A DNA stretch of 64,000 nt from Sinorhizobium glycinis (GTDB lineage Bacteria > Pseudomonadota > Alphaproteobacteria > Rhizobiales > Rhizobiaceae), in contig NZ_LPUX01000055.1 in NCBI RefSeq assembly GCF_001651865.1, forward strand, positions 1-64,000. Reading direction: 5' to 3'. A program made the translations under genes and the position numbers. Below are positions 34,998-44,471 of the stretch, in pieces. The notes under the pieces are model-generated. The model ran no database searches and was not told the DNA's origin. It saw only the letters and a list, made by a program, of their open reading frames with translations. Position 1 is the first letter of the stretch. Each line of letters begins with the position of its first letter.

Positions 34998-36376
34998 AGA
35001 AGTCGAAGCCGGGCGAGATCGCGCCGGAGGGCTCGTGCGGCGCCCCATCTGACGCAACACTGCGGCGTCCTGTCGGGCACGACGTCACGAACGCGGAAGT
35101 GGAGAGACCAATGGGGCGCTGGCCGGTTTATGATGAGGAGCAGATCCAGGATGTGGTGTCCGTGCTTCGATCCGGCGAGGTGAATGCCTGGACCGGGCCG
35201 CACGTGCGAAACTTCGAAGCGGCCTATGAGCGCTTTCTCGGCGTGGAGCACGCAATCGCCGTGGCGAACGGAACGGTGGCGCTTGATCTTGCGCTTTTTG
35301 CGCTCGGGCTTCGGCCGGGCGACGAGGTCATCGTGACGCCGAGGAGCTTCATCGCTTCGGCCTCCACCGTGCCGATGGCCGGCGGCCGGGCCGTCTTCGC
35401 CGATGTCGATCGCGACAGTCAGAACATCACCGCAGAGACCATCAGGGCGAAGCTGACACCGAGAACCAGGGGCATCATCGCCGTGCATCTCGCCGGTTGG
35501 CCGTGCGACATGCCGGCGATCATGGCGCTTGCCCGCGAGAAGGGACTCTGGGTCGTCGAGGACTGCGCGCAGGCTCATGGCGCCGAGATCGATGGCCGGC
35601 CGGTAGGCAGCTTCGGCGACATCGCCTGCTTCTCCTTCTGCCAGGACAAGATCCTCACGACCGGGGGCGAGGGGGGGCTTGTCGCCGTCAACGACGAGGA
35701 TCTTTGGAAGAAGGCCTGGAGCCGCAAAGACCACGGCAAGTCCTTTGATGCCGTTTATCACAAACGGCATCGTCCCGGCTTCCGCTGGCTGCACGAAACG
35801 ATCGGCACCAACTGGCGCATGATGTCCATCCAGGCCGTGCTCGGACTGCGGCAATTGCAGCGCCTTGAGCAATGGCGCAGCATAAGGGCGCATAATGCCG
35901 CCATCCTCGCGAGGGCCGCAGAGGAAATAGAAGCGCTGCGCACGCCGCAGCCACAGAGCCGGTATCAGCACGCCTGGTACCGCTTCTACACCTTCGTTCG
36001 GCCTGAGTTCTTGAAGCCGCGGTGGAGCAGGGACCGGATCGTCGCCGAGATGAATAGCGCCGGCGTCGCCTGCTTCAGCGGCAGCTGCTCGGAAATTTAC
36101 CTCGAAAAGGCATTCGCCGACATTGGCATGGTGCCGGAGCAGAGGCTGCCGAACGCGCGCGAACTCGGCGAGACGAGCCTCGCTTTCCTGGTCGATCCGG
36201 CCCTCGACACGGCGGCGATGGAAAAGGCGGCGCATGCTCTGCGGGGTGTGCTCGCAAGCGCCACCGGGCAATGGCAAGGACGCGCAGCGATTCCAAGTGC
36301 TACAGCGACCTTCGTGCGCCGCAGACGACATGCAGAAGCAGGTCGGCAAGCCGGTGGGAAAGTGCCACGGCGGTGA
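34994..36376 (+). CDS. DegT/DnrJ/EryC1 sugar aminotransferase with repeat-derived C-terminus
   Basis: 460 residues. The PLP fold shows VANGTVALDLALFALGLRPGDEVIV, IIAVHLAGWPCDMPAIMAL, VVEDCAQAHGAEIDG and the Lys motif SFCQDKILTTGGEGGL. It makes a 3- or 4-amino nucleotide sugar from a keto intermediate such as the product of the 21771 dehydratase. The GTG at 34994 is coupled to the PIG-L stop; ATG 35111 (after GGAGAG) is an alternative closer to usual family starts. The last about 30 residues (PSATATFVRRRRHAEAGRQ...) are encoded by a dispersed repeat and the antisense of the next gene, so they are not family sequence. Confidence 0.87.
   Translation: MKKSKPGEIAPEGSCGAPSDATLRRPVGHDVTNAEVERPMGRWPVYDEEQIQDVVSVLRSGEVNAWTGPHVRNFEAAYERFLGVEHAIAVANGTVALDLALFALGLRPGDEVIVTPRSFIASASTVPMAGGRAVFADVDRDSQNITAETIRAKLTPRTRGIIAVHLAGWPCDMPAIMALAREKGLWVVEDCAQAHGAEIDGRPVGSFGDIACFSFCQDKILTTGGEGGLVAVNDEDLWKKAWSRKDHGKSFDAVYHKRHRPGFRWLHETIGTNWRMMSIQAVLGLRQLQRLEQWRSIRAHNAAILARAAEEIEALRTPQPQSRYQHAWYRFYTFVRPEFLKPRWSRDRIVAEMNSAGVACFSGSCSEIYLEKAFADIGMVPEQRLPNARELGETSLAFLVDPALDTAAMEKAAHALRGVLASATGQWQGRAAIPSATATFVRRRRHAEAGRQAGGKVPRR
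36289..36330. repeat. Dispersed palindromic repeat, module A, inside two overlapping gene ends
   Basis: GATTCCAAGTGCTACAGCGA then CCTTCGTGCGCCGCAGACGA matches module A at 12420-12460 and near 25925 and 44271. It encodes the tail of the aminotransferase on the plus strand and, on the minus strand, the last residues CGARRSL and TAG stop of the GMC oxidoreductase. Confidence 0.65.
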
Positions 36377-37904
36377 ATGTCGGCGTGTCGTTGCCGGCGG
36401 TCGGGAAGACCGAGCTGCCGGCCACGAAAAGGTTGTTGACGCTATGAGCCTTGCACTGGGCGTCCACCACTCCCTTGTGTGGGTCCTCATGCATGCGCGT
36501 CGTGCCGATGTGATGCCATGTCCACATCGGCCGCTCGAGCTGTTCCCATTCGTCATCTGTTGCGACCAGCCGGGCCGCACCAGCCGCAAGAAACTCCGCC
36601 TGCAGGATCTGAAAGGTTCGGCGCAGCGACCTCAGAGTCGCGTCCGAGATCCGCCAGTGCAAGTCGATCTTGTTCAGGCCGAAACGGTCCTTGACCTGCG
36701 AGAGCTTGACGGCGCTGTCGGCGCAGGGCTCGGGCTCGACGATATGTTGCAACCGAAATGAACGCGCCAACCCGGCCGGGCGGGCCATATGCATGATCTT
36801 GGCCCAGTTGAGGGCCCGAAAATCGTCAAGGGTTCGGGAGACCATGGTTTTTCTCGAACCCCGAAGGCCGAGGTCGCGACGGAACAGAAGTTCCGACTTG
36901 AGCGCTTCGAGTGCCTCGCTTCCGAGACCCGGAAAGACCGGTTCCACCCAGGCGCGGTGATTGAGGAGTTGCTCCTCTCGCTGCGCGTCGAACGACAGCG
37001 CCAAGCCTTTGACGGTATAGTGGCGCCGCGAGTTCGGCCAGATCAGTCTTTCCACTCGCTGGCGCCGGGCAATGCGGATGCGGTCGAAGCTCAGCAGCTT
37101 TGCAAAGGCTTCCTTTTTCAACGGTACCAGCGTTCCCACCGAAAAACGCGGATGGTCCATGAAATATCGGCCGATCAAGTCCCGTTGTCGGCCTGTGGGC
37201 CCTTCACTGAGAAGCAACAACCGGGCATTCTCCAGCCCGCCAGCCGCCAGGACATAGGCGCGCGCCGTAATGCGCAGCGTTCGGTCGCCCCCCGCATCGA
37301 AGACAACCGAGGTCACGTTCTGCCTGGAATTGTCGAATTCGAGATAGAGAGCCGTCGACTGAAGAAAAACGGTGGTCGATGCGGATTGCTCGATGGTCGA
37401 CCGCAGGCGTTCGCCGAGTCTCAAGTTCCGGCAGAGCGCCACGTTGTCGCTCGCCAGCCTGTCGGAACGATTCGCAAAAACAGGGTCGCGGAGGCGCAAC
37501 AGGTCGATACTCGCGGTACCGAGCGTTTCCCCGGCTCTTTCATAGTAGGGTCTCAGGTGTTCGAAGCCGAATGGCCATCCGCTGTCCTTGACCCAGGGAC
37601 GATAGGCAAAATCCTGCTCATCGAAAGGTTTGCACAGGCCACCCCATCCACCGGCGCGCGTGCTGCCGCCAAATCCGCGCAGGCGGCTGGTGTCGAGCGG
37701 GGCATAGGGCAATCCGGAGCATTCGCCAGTGGCGAGCTCCGACGGGCCGAGGGCGTTCCGGTCGCCGCCGCTTTCAAGCACACATACTCTGATAGGTTTG
37801 CCGGCAAGTACCGAAGCAATTGTCAGCCCGCTCGCACCGGCCCCGACAATGCAGACATCGAATTCGGATGCCGTTTCTTGTCCCGCACGCGTAACAATTG
37901 CCAT
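36300..37904 (-). CDS. GMC-family FAD-dependent oxidoreductase
   Basis: 534 residues. The FAD-binding opening is DVCIVGAGASGLTIASVLAG near residue 16, followed by FGGSTRAGGWGGLCKPFDE, AYVLAAGGLENARLLLLSE, and the C-terminal GMC pattern MWTWHHIGTTRMHEDPHKGVVD and VAGSSVFPTAGNDTPTFTAVALSHRLADLL. The C-terminal His and Asn of GMC enzymes are visible. It oxidises an alcohol, perhaps on a sugar or lipid-linked saccharide; the substrate is unknown. No signal peptide. It converges on and overlaps the aminotransferase by 77 bases. No strong ribosome site precedes the ATG. Confidence 0.87.
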   Translation of the reverse strand: MAIVTRAGQETASEFDVCIVGAGASGLTIASVLAGKPIRVCVLESGGDRNALGPSELATGECSGLPYAPLDTSRLRGFGGSTRAGGWGGLCKPFDEQDFAYRPWVKDSGWPFGFEHLRPYYERAGETLGTASIDLLRLRDPVFANRSDRLASDNVALCRNLRLGERLRSTIEQSASTTVFLQSTALYLEFDNSRQNVTSVVFDAGGDRTLRITARAYVLAAGGLENARLLLLSEGPTGRQRDLIGRYFMDHPRFSVGTLVPLKKEAFAKLLSFDRIRIARRQRVERLIWPNSRRHYTVKGLALSFDAQREEQLLNHRAWVEPVFPGLGSEALEALKSELLFRRDLGLRGSRKTMVSRTLDDFRALNWAKIMHMARPAGLARSFRLQHIVEPEPCADSAVKLSQVKDRFGLNKIDLHWRISDATLRSLRRTFQILQAEFLAAGAARLVATDDEWEQLERPMWTWHHIGTTRMHEDPHKGVVDAQCKAHSVNNLFVAGSSVFPTAGNDTPTFTAVALSHRLADLLLHVVCGARRSL

Positions 37905-38728
37905 TGCTGCTGACCCGATGAATTGCCAACAAGGGCATAAGAACAGGATCGCATATGCATAAAATTGAAAACTGCCCCCGAAGAGAAGTCCCGCGGCTTT
38001 CAGGTGCTACTATCTGGTGGGAATTGATGCCAAGTATCTCTATAGGAGAATCGAATTTGGAGCAATGTCGGCCCATGCAAAAGCGTGCTTGGCAGCTGCC
38101 CTTTCGTCGTCAGCCACCGCTTGCAGCGTCGATCGAGAACCTAGCGAAACCAGTGCGGCCTGATTTCGGATAGGAGATCAGAAAACCGTCGGCCTGGGGA
38201 GCGGATGCGGTCAACGGCGCCTGTTTTTTCATCCGGAGCCATGCACGACCGAGAATGCTAGCCATCGCCTCTTCCTCGAGCCGCCATTTGATTTGATCAA
38301 ATATAGGTGAATGCGTATTCGGAGGTCTTTTGGATTACTAGATTTTGTCGGTCATGCAGAGGATATTACAAGAGTATAATAATTGAAATAGACGCCGCTG
38401 CCGCCGCTTATCATCACGCTTTATTGGGGAAGTGCTTCCGGGCTCCGAAAATCATCAGCGCACGTCCAAATCAGTTCTCTAAGTGTTTTCCTGGAGAACT
38501 CAATTGGATTACGCCTATTTTGTATTAGGCCTTCTGGAAGAAATTTTAGCAAGTTGAATATGAAATGAAAAACACGCATTCTGTCAATGGCGTGCCTGGG
38601 ATCAAACGAGGAGCCGAGCGGAAGCCGTGCCTGTGCGGGACGTGCTGCAACTAGGGGGACCGGCGAAATCCGGACGAAAGTGTGACACTTCGCTCGGATC
38701 GCTCAACGGCCGAGGAGGACAATTCGAG
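37905..38728. other. Long intergenic region, no gene seen
   Basis: 824 bases separating divergent genes. About 38280-38580 is AT-rich compared with the flanks and has a perfect 12-bp palindrome ATTTGATCAAAT at 38291-38302, a candidate operator. Small frames at 37955-38173 and 38307-38528 lack ribosome sites and family features. Promoters for the GMC gene and for the glycosyltransferase at 38729 are expected here. Confidence 0.45.
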
Positions 38729-39877
38729 ATGAACGATGGTCCGAATTCCTGGGCGTTTGCTGTGTCGAGGCTGTCCGGCGCGCGGATCACGATCGTCGCT
38801 CCCGCGCTCGGTGCGGGCGGCACCGAACACGTAGTGAATCTGATCGCGAACCATTGGACCTCCATCGGCTGCGCGGTGACACTCATCACGCTGGAGCGGG
38901 GAGATGCGAAGCCCTACTACGACTTCGATGCCAGGATCTCCATCGAGCGCCTGGGCCTGCCTCCGCAGAAAACCTCGAAGCTACGCTCCGGTGCGCTCGT
39001 GCTCCAGCGGATACAGGGCTTGCGCTCCGCCATCCGGCGCTCCCGACCCGACTTCGTCCTGAGCTTCCTGACGCGAACAAATGTGCTGACGCTGCTCGCC
39101 ACCATCGGGCTGGCGGTTCCGGTAATCGTTTCGGAGCGCAACAATCCGGCGCTGCAGCCCTTCGGTCCTGCCTGGAAATGGCTCCAGCGCAGCCTGTATC
39201 CGCGGGCCTTCGGCCTCGTGACGATGACCAGAGGGGCGCTTGACTACTTCCCGCAGACGATGCGTCGAAGGGGATGGGTGATCGCCAATGCCGTCGATTT
39301 GCCGGCTGGCTGGCAGAAACGGCGCGGCAACAATGTGCTGACCGCAGTTGGCCGCCTGACGCGTCAAAAAGGCTTCGATCTCCTGCTCGAGGCCTTCGCC
39401 AGAATTGCCGCCAAGCATGCCGGATGGAAGCTCGTCATTTGGGGCGAAGGCGAGGATAGGAAATCGCTGGAAGCCCTCAGGGACGAGCTTGGCCTTGAGG
39501 ACAGAGTCGAGATGCCGGGGGTCACCGACCGGCCGGGACAATGGGTCGAGACCGCCGACATCTTCGTCCTGTCGTCGCGCTACGAGGGATGGGGCATCGT
39601 CCTGTTGGAGGCCATGGCGGCAGGGCTGCCCGTCGTGTCCTTCGCGTGCGAGTGGGGTCCGTGCGACATGGTGAAGCACGGCGAGGACGGAATTCTCGTT
39701 CCAGGCAACGACGTCGAGGCCCTTTCCGAAGCGCTTTCCAACATCATAGGCGATGCGGCCTTGCGGGACCGGCTTGCCGTCAATGCTGCCTCAAGTGCGA
39801 AAAAATATCTGCCGGAGCGAATTCTTGCGGAGTGGGATTCGGTTGCCGCATCAACCCTGGAGCGCCCGGTTGCATGA
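38729..39877 (+). CDS. Glycosyltransferase family 4
   Basis: 382 residues from the ATG at 38729, preceded by GAGGAGG; the frame is open upstream without a better start. N-domain GARITIVAPALGAGGTEHVVNLIANHW; C-domain VLTAVGRLTRQKGFDLLLEAFARI and YEGWGIVLLEAMAAGLPVVSFACEWGP. It resembles GalNAc- and mannosyl-type GT4 enzymes of O-antigen loci, but the donor cannot be told. Transcribed with the polymerase gene 87 bases downstream. Confidence 0.89.
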   Translation: MNDGPNSWAFAVSRLSGARITIVAPALGAGGTEHVVNLIANHWTSIGCAVTLITLERGDAKPYYDFDARISIERLGLPPQKTSKLRSGALVLQRIQGLRSAIRRSRPDFVLSFLTRTNVLTLLATIGLAVPVIVSERNNPALQPFGPAWKWLQRSLYPRAFGLVTMTRGALDYFPQTMRRRGWVIANAVDLPAGWQKRRGNNVLTAVGRLTRQKGFDLLLEAFARIAAKHAGWKLVIWGEGEDRKSLEALRDELGLEDRVEMPGVTDRPGQWVETADIFVLSSRYEGWGIVLLEAMAAGLPVVSFACEWGPCDMVKHGEDGILVPGNDVEALSEALSNIIGDAALRDRLAVNAASSAKKYLPERILAEWDSVAASTLERPVA

Positions 39878-39964
39878 CCGAGGTGAGGCGAATTGGGTCG
39901 CCAAACCGTGAAGCGTGATCGGTTCTGCCGGGAAGGGCTGGAGAAACGTCGATCGGGAGGAATC

Positions 39965-41263
39965 ATGGCACGCGGGACTGTCGAATGGGCCAGTGATCGT
40001 CTTGCAGGCGCTCCGATTTCCGTGTCGCGGCCGCGGTCGTCAGCGCAGTCGGGCATCGAGGATTACATCATCTATCTCGCGGTGTTCCTTTCGCCTTTTC
40101 TGGCTCTCAGGACGGATATCGTTTTCTTCACGATCAGCGACGGGCTTTACAGCCTGGCGCTCGGCTTCCTGCTCTTTCGGGGCCGATTGCCGCGCGCTCC
40201 TCTTGGCGCGGCGTCGCTGTTTTGGATTACGGCTTTCGTTCTGACCGTGAGCGGACTCCTCGTCAGCAGTCTTTTCGTCGGCGACCCCGTGCGAGGGCTG
40301 ATATTGCTAATGCAGTATTTCTTCTGTTTCATGATCCTGCCCTATATTCTCATGCTGGGGGACGAGCGGGCGGCCTATCGACGCATCCTGGTGTTCCTCC
40401 TGGGGGTCGTCGTCCTGGACCTTCACGGCATCATCACATTCTACACCGTCGGCTATGTACCGGGTGCGGTGACCGTGACCGGAGGCAGACGGCTTGCGAC
40501 CCTGGTCGGGGATGCCAACGCGGCAGCGTGCCTGAATGCGATGGCAATCGTCATTGCTCTCTGGTTGCGCTCGATCAAGCGGCTGGCCGTTGTGCCGTTC
40601 ACCGTGTTCTCCGCCGTGATGGTCCTCGCTCTTGTGCTCACGAGTTCCAATAGCGGCCTTATCGCGGCCTCCGTCGGCATCCTCGTATATACGGCACTGA
40701 CATTCCGGGTGGGTCTGTTGATGAAGATGCTGCCGCTTGCCGTCTGCGCGGCCCTGTTCATTCAGTTCGGCGGCATCGAATATCTGCCTACAACCTTCCA
40801 GAAGCGCGTTCTGCCGGCGGTCGTCTCAGGAGATTTTTCCGAGGCGGGCACCTTCGCCGATAGAACCGACCTGATGGCCGAGGCCCTGAACCTGATCGGG
40901 GACAAGGACATCGCCCTGCTTGGCATTGGAGCCGACCAGTTCCGGCTGCAGAGCGTGCAGGAAGCGCCCGTTCACAACACTTTCCTGCTTCTGTGGGTGG
41001 AAGGGGGATTGCTGTCGTTTGCCGGGTGGTTGTTGCTTTGCTCGCTCGGCATGATCCTCTGGCTGCTCGCCTGGCGCAAAGGCATCGCTCGTCAAAGCGG
41101 GAGCGCGGTTTTCGCAAGTTTCCTGGTCTTTGCGGCAATGGCCAGCACCAACGCGCATATCTACCAGCGTTATCGGTATACGATACTGCTGCTGGTGATG
41201 TACCCGCTGTTGCTCGAATTCGCCCGGTCAAGGCGACCGACGGGGCAAACCGGTAGGCCATGA
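39965..41263 (+). CDS. wzy: Wzy-like O-antigen/exopolysaccharide polymerase
   Basis: 432 residues from the ATG at 39965 with GGGAGGAATC upstream. About eleven hydrophobic segments (DYIIYLAVFLSPFLALRTD, RILVFLLGVVVLDLHGIITFY, VVPFTVFSAVMVLALVLT) and a large periplasmic loop containing LLGIGADQFRLQSVQEAPVHNTFLLLWVEGG, the H-N-x-F/L region typical of Wzy_C/O-antigen ligase proteins. It polymerises the flipped repeat units in the periplasm. A WaaL-type ligase is the main alternative; with Wzx, ExoF and ExoP present, a polymerase is more likely. Confidence 0.8.
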   Translation: MARGTVEWASDRLAGAPISVSRPRSSAQSGIEDYIIYLAVFLSPFLALRTDIVFFTISDGLYSLALGFLLFRGRLPRAPLGAASLFWITAFVLTVSGLLVSSLFVGDPVRGLILLMQYFFCFMILPYILMLGDERAAYRRILVFLLGVVVLDLHGIITFYTVGYVPGAVTVTGGRRLATLVGDANAAACLNAMAIVIALWLRSIKRLAVVPFTVFSAVMVLALVLTSSNSGLIAASVGILVYTALTFRVGLLMKMLPLAVCAALFIQFGGIEYLPTTFQKRVLPAVVSGDFSEAGTFADRTDLMAEALNLIGDKDIALLGIGADQFRLQSVQEAPVHNTFLLLWVEGGLLSFAGWLLLCSLGMILWLLAWRKGIARQSGSAVFASFLVFAAMASTNAHIYQRYRYTILLLVMYPLLLEFARSRRPTGQTGRP

Positions 41264-41969
41264 CCAGGTTGGCTGCGAATGCATGGCAAAGGGAGCGCCA
41301 TCGCGACTCGTCAAATCAAAGATCATTCAAAGACTTAAGCTTCGCGACTCTGAACAGGCGGGCGGCCTGTTGGAGGTTTTTCATTGTTCCCGCTAGGCGC
41401 GCGTGATAAACAGGACACTCCAATTTCTTTATATTGATACTTGATGACGTCGTCGACTAGTGATTGTGACTGGATTTTGCCATGGCTGAGTCTGTGCAGA
41501 CCGTGCATTCCAATCCGCCTGTTCCCACGGCATGCCATGTTCCTTGGTGTCGCAGCCCTGGAATCTCGGCAAGATTGGCGTCAAGCTTTTCTTTTTCATA
41601 CGTGGTTTTGCTGTACTATCGACTGGCGCCAGTCGTCAGGTGCTACGGGCCCTGGGCGCGCGCCCGGCGGCGGAGTCATATCGTGCTCGGCCCGGTAGAC
41701 GATTTGGATGCGAAGTATTGTTGCTCTTGAGGCGACGATCGAAAGAAGAAAATCGTTCTGAAATTGCTCTCATTCTCTGCGCAAGTATTTTTGCAGCGCA
41801 GCGGCTAGTTTGACTTTAGGAGCGTCAAGCAGCTTCGAAAGACTGGAGCGCCGAGCGTATCGGTGACGCGCAAAGGACGCTCACATAAGTCCAGGTATTT
41901 GACCCGCTTTCAGTGATCCCAGTCGGAAAGCGGGATGTTCTGGTATCCGATAAGTTGGGAGTGGGCGTT
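41264..41969. other. Intergenic region upstream of the exoP-like gene, no gene accepted
   Basis: 706 bases. Three overlapping small frames (41441-41813) cover the same DNA in different phases, with no ribosome site or family pattern; none is accepted. The sequence is less GC-rich than the flanks and probably carries the exoP-like promoter. No member of the repeat family was recognised. Confidence 0.45.
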
Positions 41970-44321
41970 ATGCTGATTTTCGATCGGGATTTCGAAGCTC
42001 GCGAACAGGCACGGCAACGCGTTGGGACAAGCACCGGCGTGACGGAGCGCGAAGACTCGAGCTATACGCTCTCCGATATCCTGGAACTGCTGCGACGCTA
42101 TGCCAAAGTCATCGTCGGAATTACACTTTTCGGCACGCTTCTGTCGGCTGTCGTGACATTCACCATGACGAAGACCTATACCGCCCATTCTACTCTGGTG
42201 TTCGATCGCAACGACACACGGCCTTATGAATCGGTGCTCGAACTGCAGCAGCTCGAACGCGACAAGTCGGCGATGGACACCGAAATGGACTTGGTCACGT
42301 CGCGCGAGTTCTTGGGTTTCGTTGTCGATGACCTGAAGCTTATGGATGATCCCTATTTCAACCCGAACGCCGCAGCAACCCAATCGGCCGGAGAGTCGGC
42401 ATGGCTCCCGAATTGGCTTCCGTTTGCCGCGGCGCCCGGCAGTGACATTGCGAAGGGCCGCGCCGATTTGCGCGAGCGCCTCCTGGCCGGCGGCTTCCAG
42501 CGAGACCGGGCGATTACGCGCCTTTACGACTCCGTATCGGCCGCCCGTCGGGGCGAAAGCCTGGCGATGACGATCTATGTCGAGCACGAATTTCCACAAC
42601 AGGCAGCGGAAATCGCCAATGGCGTTGCCTCGAACTATGTCGTCTGGACATCGACGCTCAAGGAGCATGCCGCGAAGAACACGCTGAATTACCTGCGAAC
42701 GCAAGCAACGGCCTTGACCGAATCGATCGCCAGGAAAGAACGCGAGATGGCCGAGTTCACAAGCCGCAGCGATCTTACATTCGATCCGAGAGACGACGTG
42801 CTGCGCGCTCGTATGGAGCAGTTGAACGAACAGTTCACTTTGGCGCGCGTCGACGAGGCCGGCGCGTGGGCCAAATACAATGAGGCAAGGCAGCTGCTCA
42901 CCAAGGGCGTGGACGAGGTTGGCCGAGTCCTGACCTCGGATTTGCTGAGCACTTTGAGAACGGAGGAAGGTCGCCTGCTGCGCACCAAGGCTCAGCTCAC
43001 GGCGAAGTTCGGACGCAACCACCCCCTGGTCATGGATGCGGACGCGGAGATCGTTTCCAACCGCCGTTTGATCGACGAGGAGGCCAGGCGCATCGTTCAG
43101 GAGCTGGAGAACGATGCCAAGGTTACGACGGTTCGGGTCCAGAAGTTCCAGCAGGAAGTCGGCAAGATCCAGAAAGAGATGCAGAACCGAAATCTCGACG
43201 AGATCCGCCGAAGAGAATTGGAGCGCGATCTGCTGGCGGCGCAGAAGCGCTATGATGAGCTCGTCTTGCGGCTCGGCTCGTTTGACCCGGAACAGGAAGA
43301 GGTGAAGGCAACCGCGCGTATGGCTTCCTTTGCGGAAGTTCCGTCGGAGCCTTCGTTTCCCAAGCCCGAGCTCACCATACCGGTGGGGGCGATCGCATCC
43401 CTGTTGGCTGCCGTGATGATAGCCATCACCCTGGATGTGCTGGACAAGAGAGTCCGAAACGCCAACGCGGCCGAGGCGATCGTCAAGCGCCCGAACCTGG
43501 TGTCGGTCCCGAGCGTGCAATGGGCGCTGAAGCCGGGCGAGACCCCATATCATCACATGCTGGCCAATCCCCATTCGGCCTTTGCCAGGGCGATGCGTTC
43601 CCTCTGCCTTGCCTGGCGGTCCCTTAGGCCCGGCACGGAGCCGAAGGTCGTCATGTTCTGCTCCGCCTCGGCAGGCGACGGAAAGACGACGTGCGCCTTG
43701 GGGATGGCGGCGATGGCCACGACCAGCGGCCTGCGCGCCGTCATACTGGACATCGATCCGAAGCCGGACGGCGCCGCAGCGGTCCTGGACATTCCGAACA
43801 GGAACCTGTCGCTGGGGATGGTGCTCGAGGGCACTGTGGACCTCGACGCGCTGATCGCGGTCGCTCCCGAGTATCCGTTCCTGCGCGTGATCGATTCCCG
43901 CCTCGGGCTTCATGATCACGACAGGCTTTTCGAGGAGCTTCGCCGCCGATTTGATATGATCATCGTCGACGCGCCAAGCCTCGACCGCGATGACGACGCT
44001 ATATGGGTATGCTCCCACGTCGATGCCGTACTCCTGGTGGTGGCGGCCGAGAGAACCAGGCAACAGGACCTGACGGAAGCGATCGAACGGCTCAGCGTCA
44101 ACCGCGCACCGATCGCCGGCAGCATCCTCAACTTCGCCGTGGCCCGTGAGACTTCGCCGCGCCGCGCGCTGCGGTCGCTTCCGAAGAAACTAAAGGAGAG
44201 CTTTAGACGTCTGGCCGCAGGGGACGTAGAGAATTCTGGCGGTCGTGACTCCCGGTCCGTCCCCGGCAATCTACAGCGCCGCGCGCGTTTCAGGCGCACC
44301 AAGGACGTCGCAGCACTTTGA
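41970..44321 (+). CDS. exoP-like: ExoP/Wzc-like polysaccharide co-polymerase with BY-kinase-type domain
   Basis: 783 residues from the ATG at 41970 (GGGAG eight bases upstream). Wzz domain with membrane segments near 47-65 (VIVGITLFGTLLSAVVTF) and 470-488 (IPVGAIASLLAAVMIAITL); a long periplasmic coiled coil between them; cytoplasmic ATPase with Walker A SASAGDGKTT near 565, A' VILDIDPKP near 591 and B MIIVDAP near 663. It controls chain length and export with ExoF and Wzy. Unlike typical ExoP/Wzc it has no Tyr cluster at the C-terminus; the final residues (LQRRARFRRTKDVAAL) and stop come from a dispersed repeat, so the native tail may be lost. Confidence 0.9.
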   Translation: MLIFDRDFEAREQARQRVGTSTGVTEREDSSYTLSDILELLRRYAKVIVGITLFGTLLSAVVTFTMTKTYTAHSTLVFDRNDTRPYESVLELQQLERDKSAMDTEMDLVTSREFLGFVVDDLKLMDDPYFNPNAAATQSAGESAWLPNWLPFAAAPGSDIAKGRADLRERLLAGGFQRDRAITRLYDSVSAARRGESLAMTIYVEHEFPQQAAEIANGVASNYVVWTSTLKEHAAKNTLNYLRTQATALTESIARKEREMAEFTSRSDLTFDPRDDVLRARMEQLNEQFTLARVDEAGAWAKYNEARQLLTKGVDEVGRVLTSDLLSTLRTEEGRLLRTKAQLTAKFGRNHPLVMDADAEIVSNRRLIDEEARRIVQELENDAKVTTVRVQKFQQEVGKIQKEMQNRNLDEIRRRELERDLLAAQKRYDELVLRLGSFDPEQEEVKATARMASFAEVPSEPSFPKPELTIPVGAIASLLAAVMIAITLDVLDKRVRNANAAEAIVKRPNLVSVPSVQWALKPGETPYHHMLANPHSAFARAMRSLCLAWRSLRPGTEPKVVMFCSASAGDGKTTCALGMAAMATTSGLRAVILDIDPKPDGAAAVLDIPNRNLSLGMVLEGTVDLDALIAVAPEYPFLRVIDSRLGLHDHDRLFEELRRRFDMIIVDAPSLDRDDDAIWVCSHVDAVLLVVAAERTRQQDLTEAIERLSVNRAPIAGSILNFAVARETSPRRALRSLPKKLKESFRRLAAGDVENSGGRDSRSVPGNLQRRARFRRTKDVAAL

Positions 44322-44372
44322 ATCGCTGCATGTTTTCATCCTTAAACCGGCTAGGATTTAGGAAGCATGCAG
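44271..44372. repeat. Dispersed palindromic repeat, modules A+B
   Basis: CTACAGCGCCGCGCGCGTTT...GGACGTCGCAGCACTTTGAA (module A) then TGCATGTTTTCATCCTTAAA...GGAAGCATGCAG (module B). The TGA in CACTTTGA is the stop codon of the exoP-like gene. The most complete copy in the window. Confidence 0.7.
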
Positions 44373-44471
44373 AAGGCTTGAACCGGCGAGCGATTTCCGA
44401 CCTGACGCACGCAGCAAACGTTTGATATAGTTGGCGTTGCAACTATCCAGCGCGTTGACGGGGGCGCTTGC

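Noticed and set aside
41441-41813. Three overlapping small plus-strand frames
   Set aside because: Different phases of the same DNA, none with ribosome site or conserved-looking sequence.
41910-44063. 717-codon minus-strand frame
   Set aside because: Antisense shadow of the exoP-like gene; the opposite strand has clear Wzz and Walker motifs.
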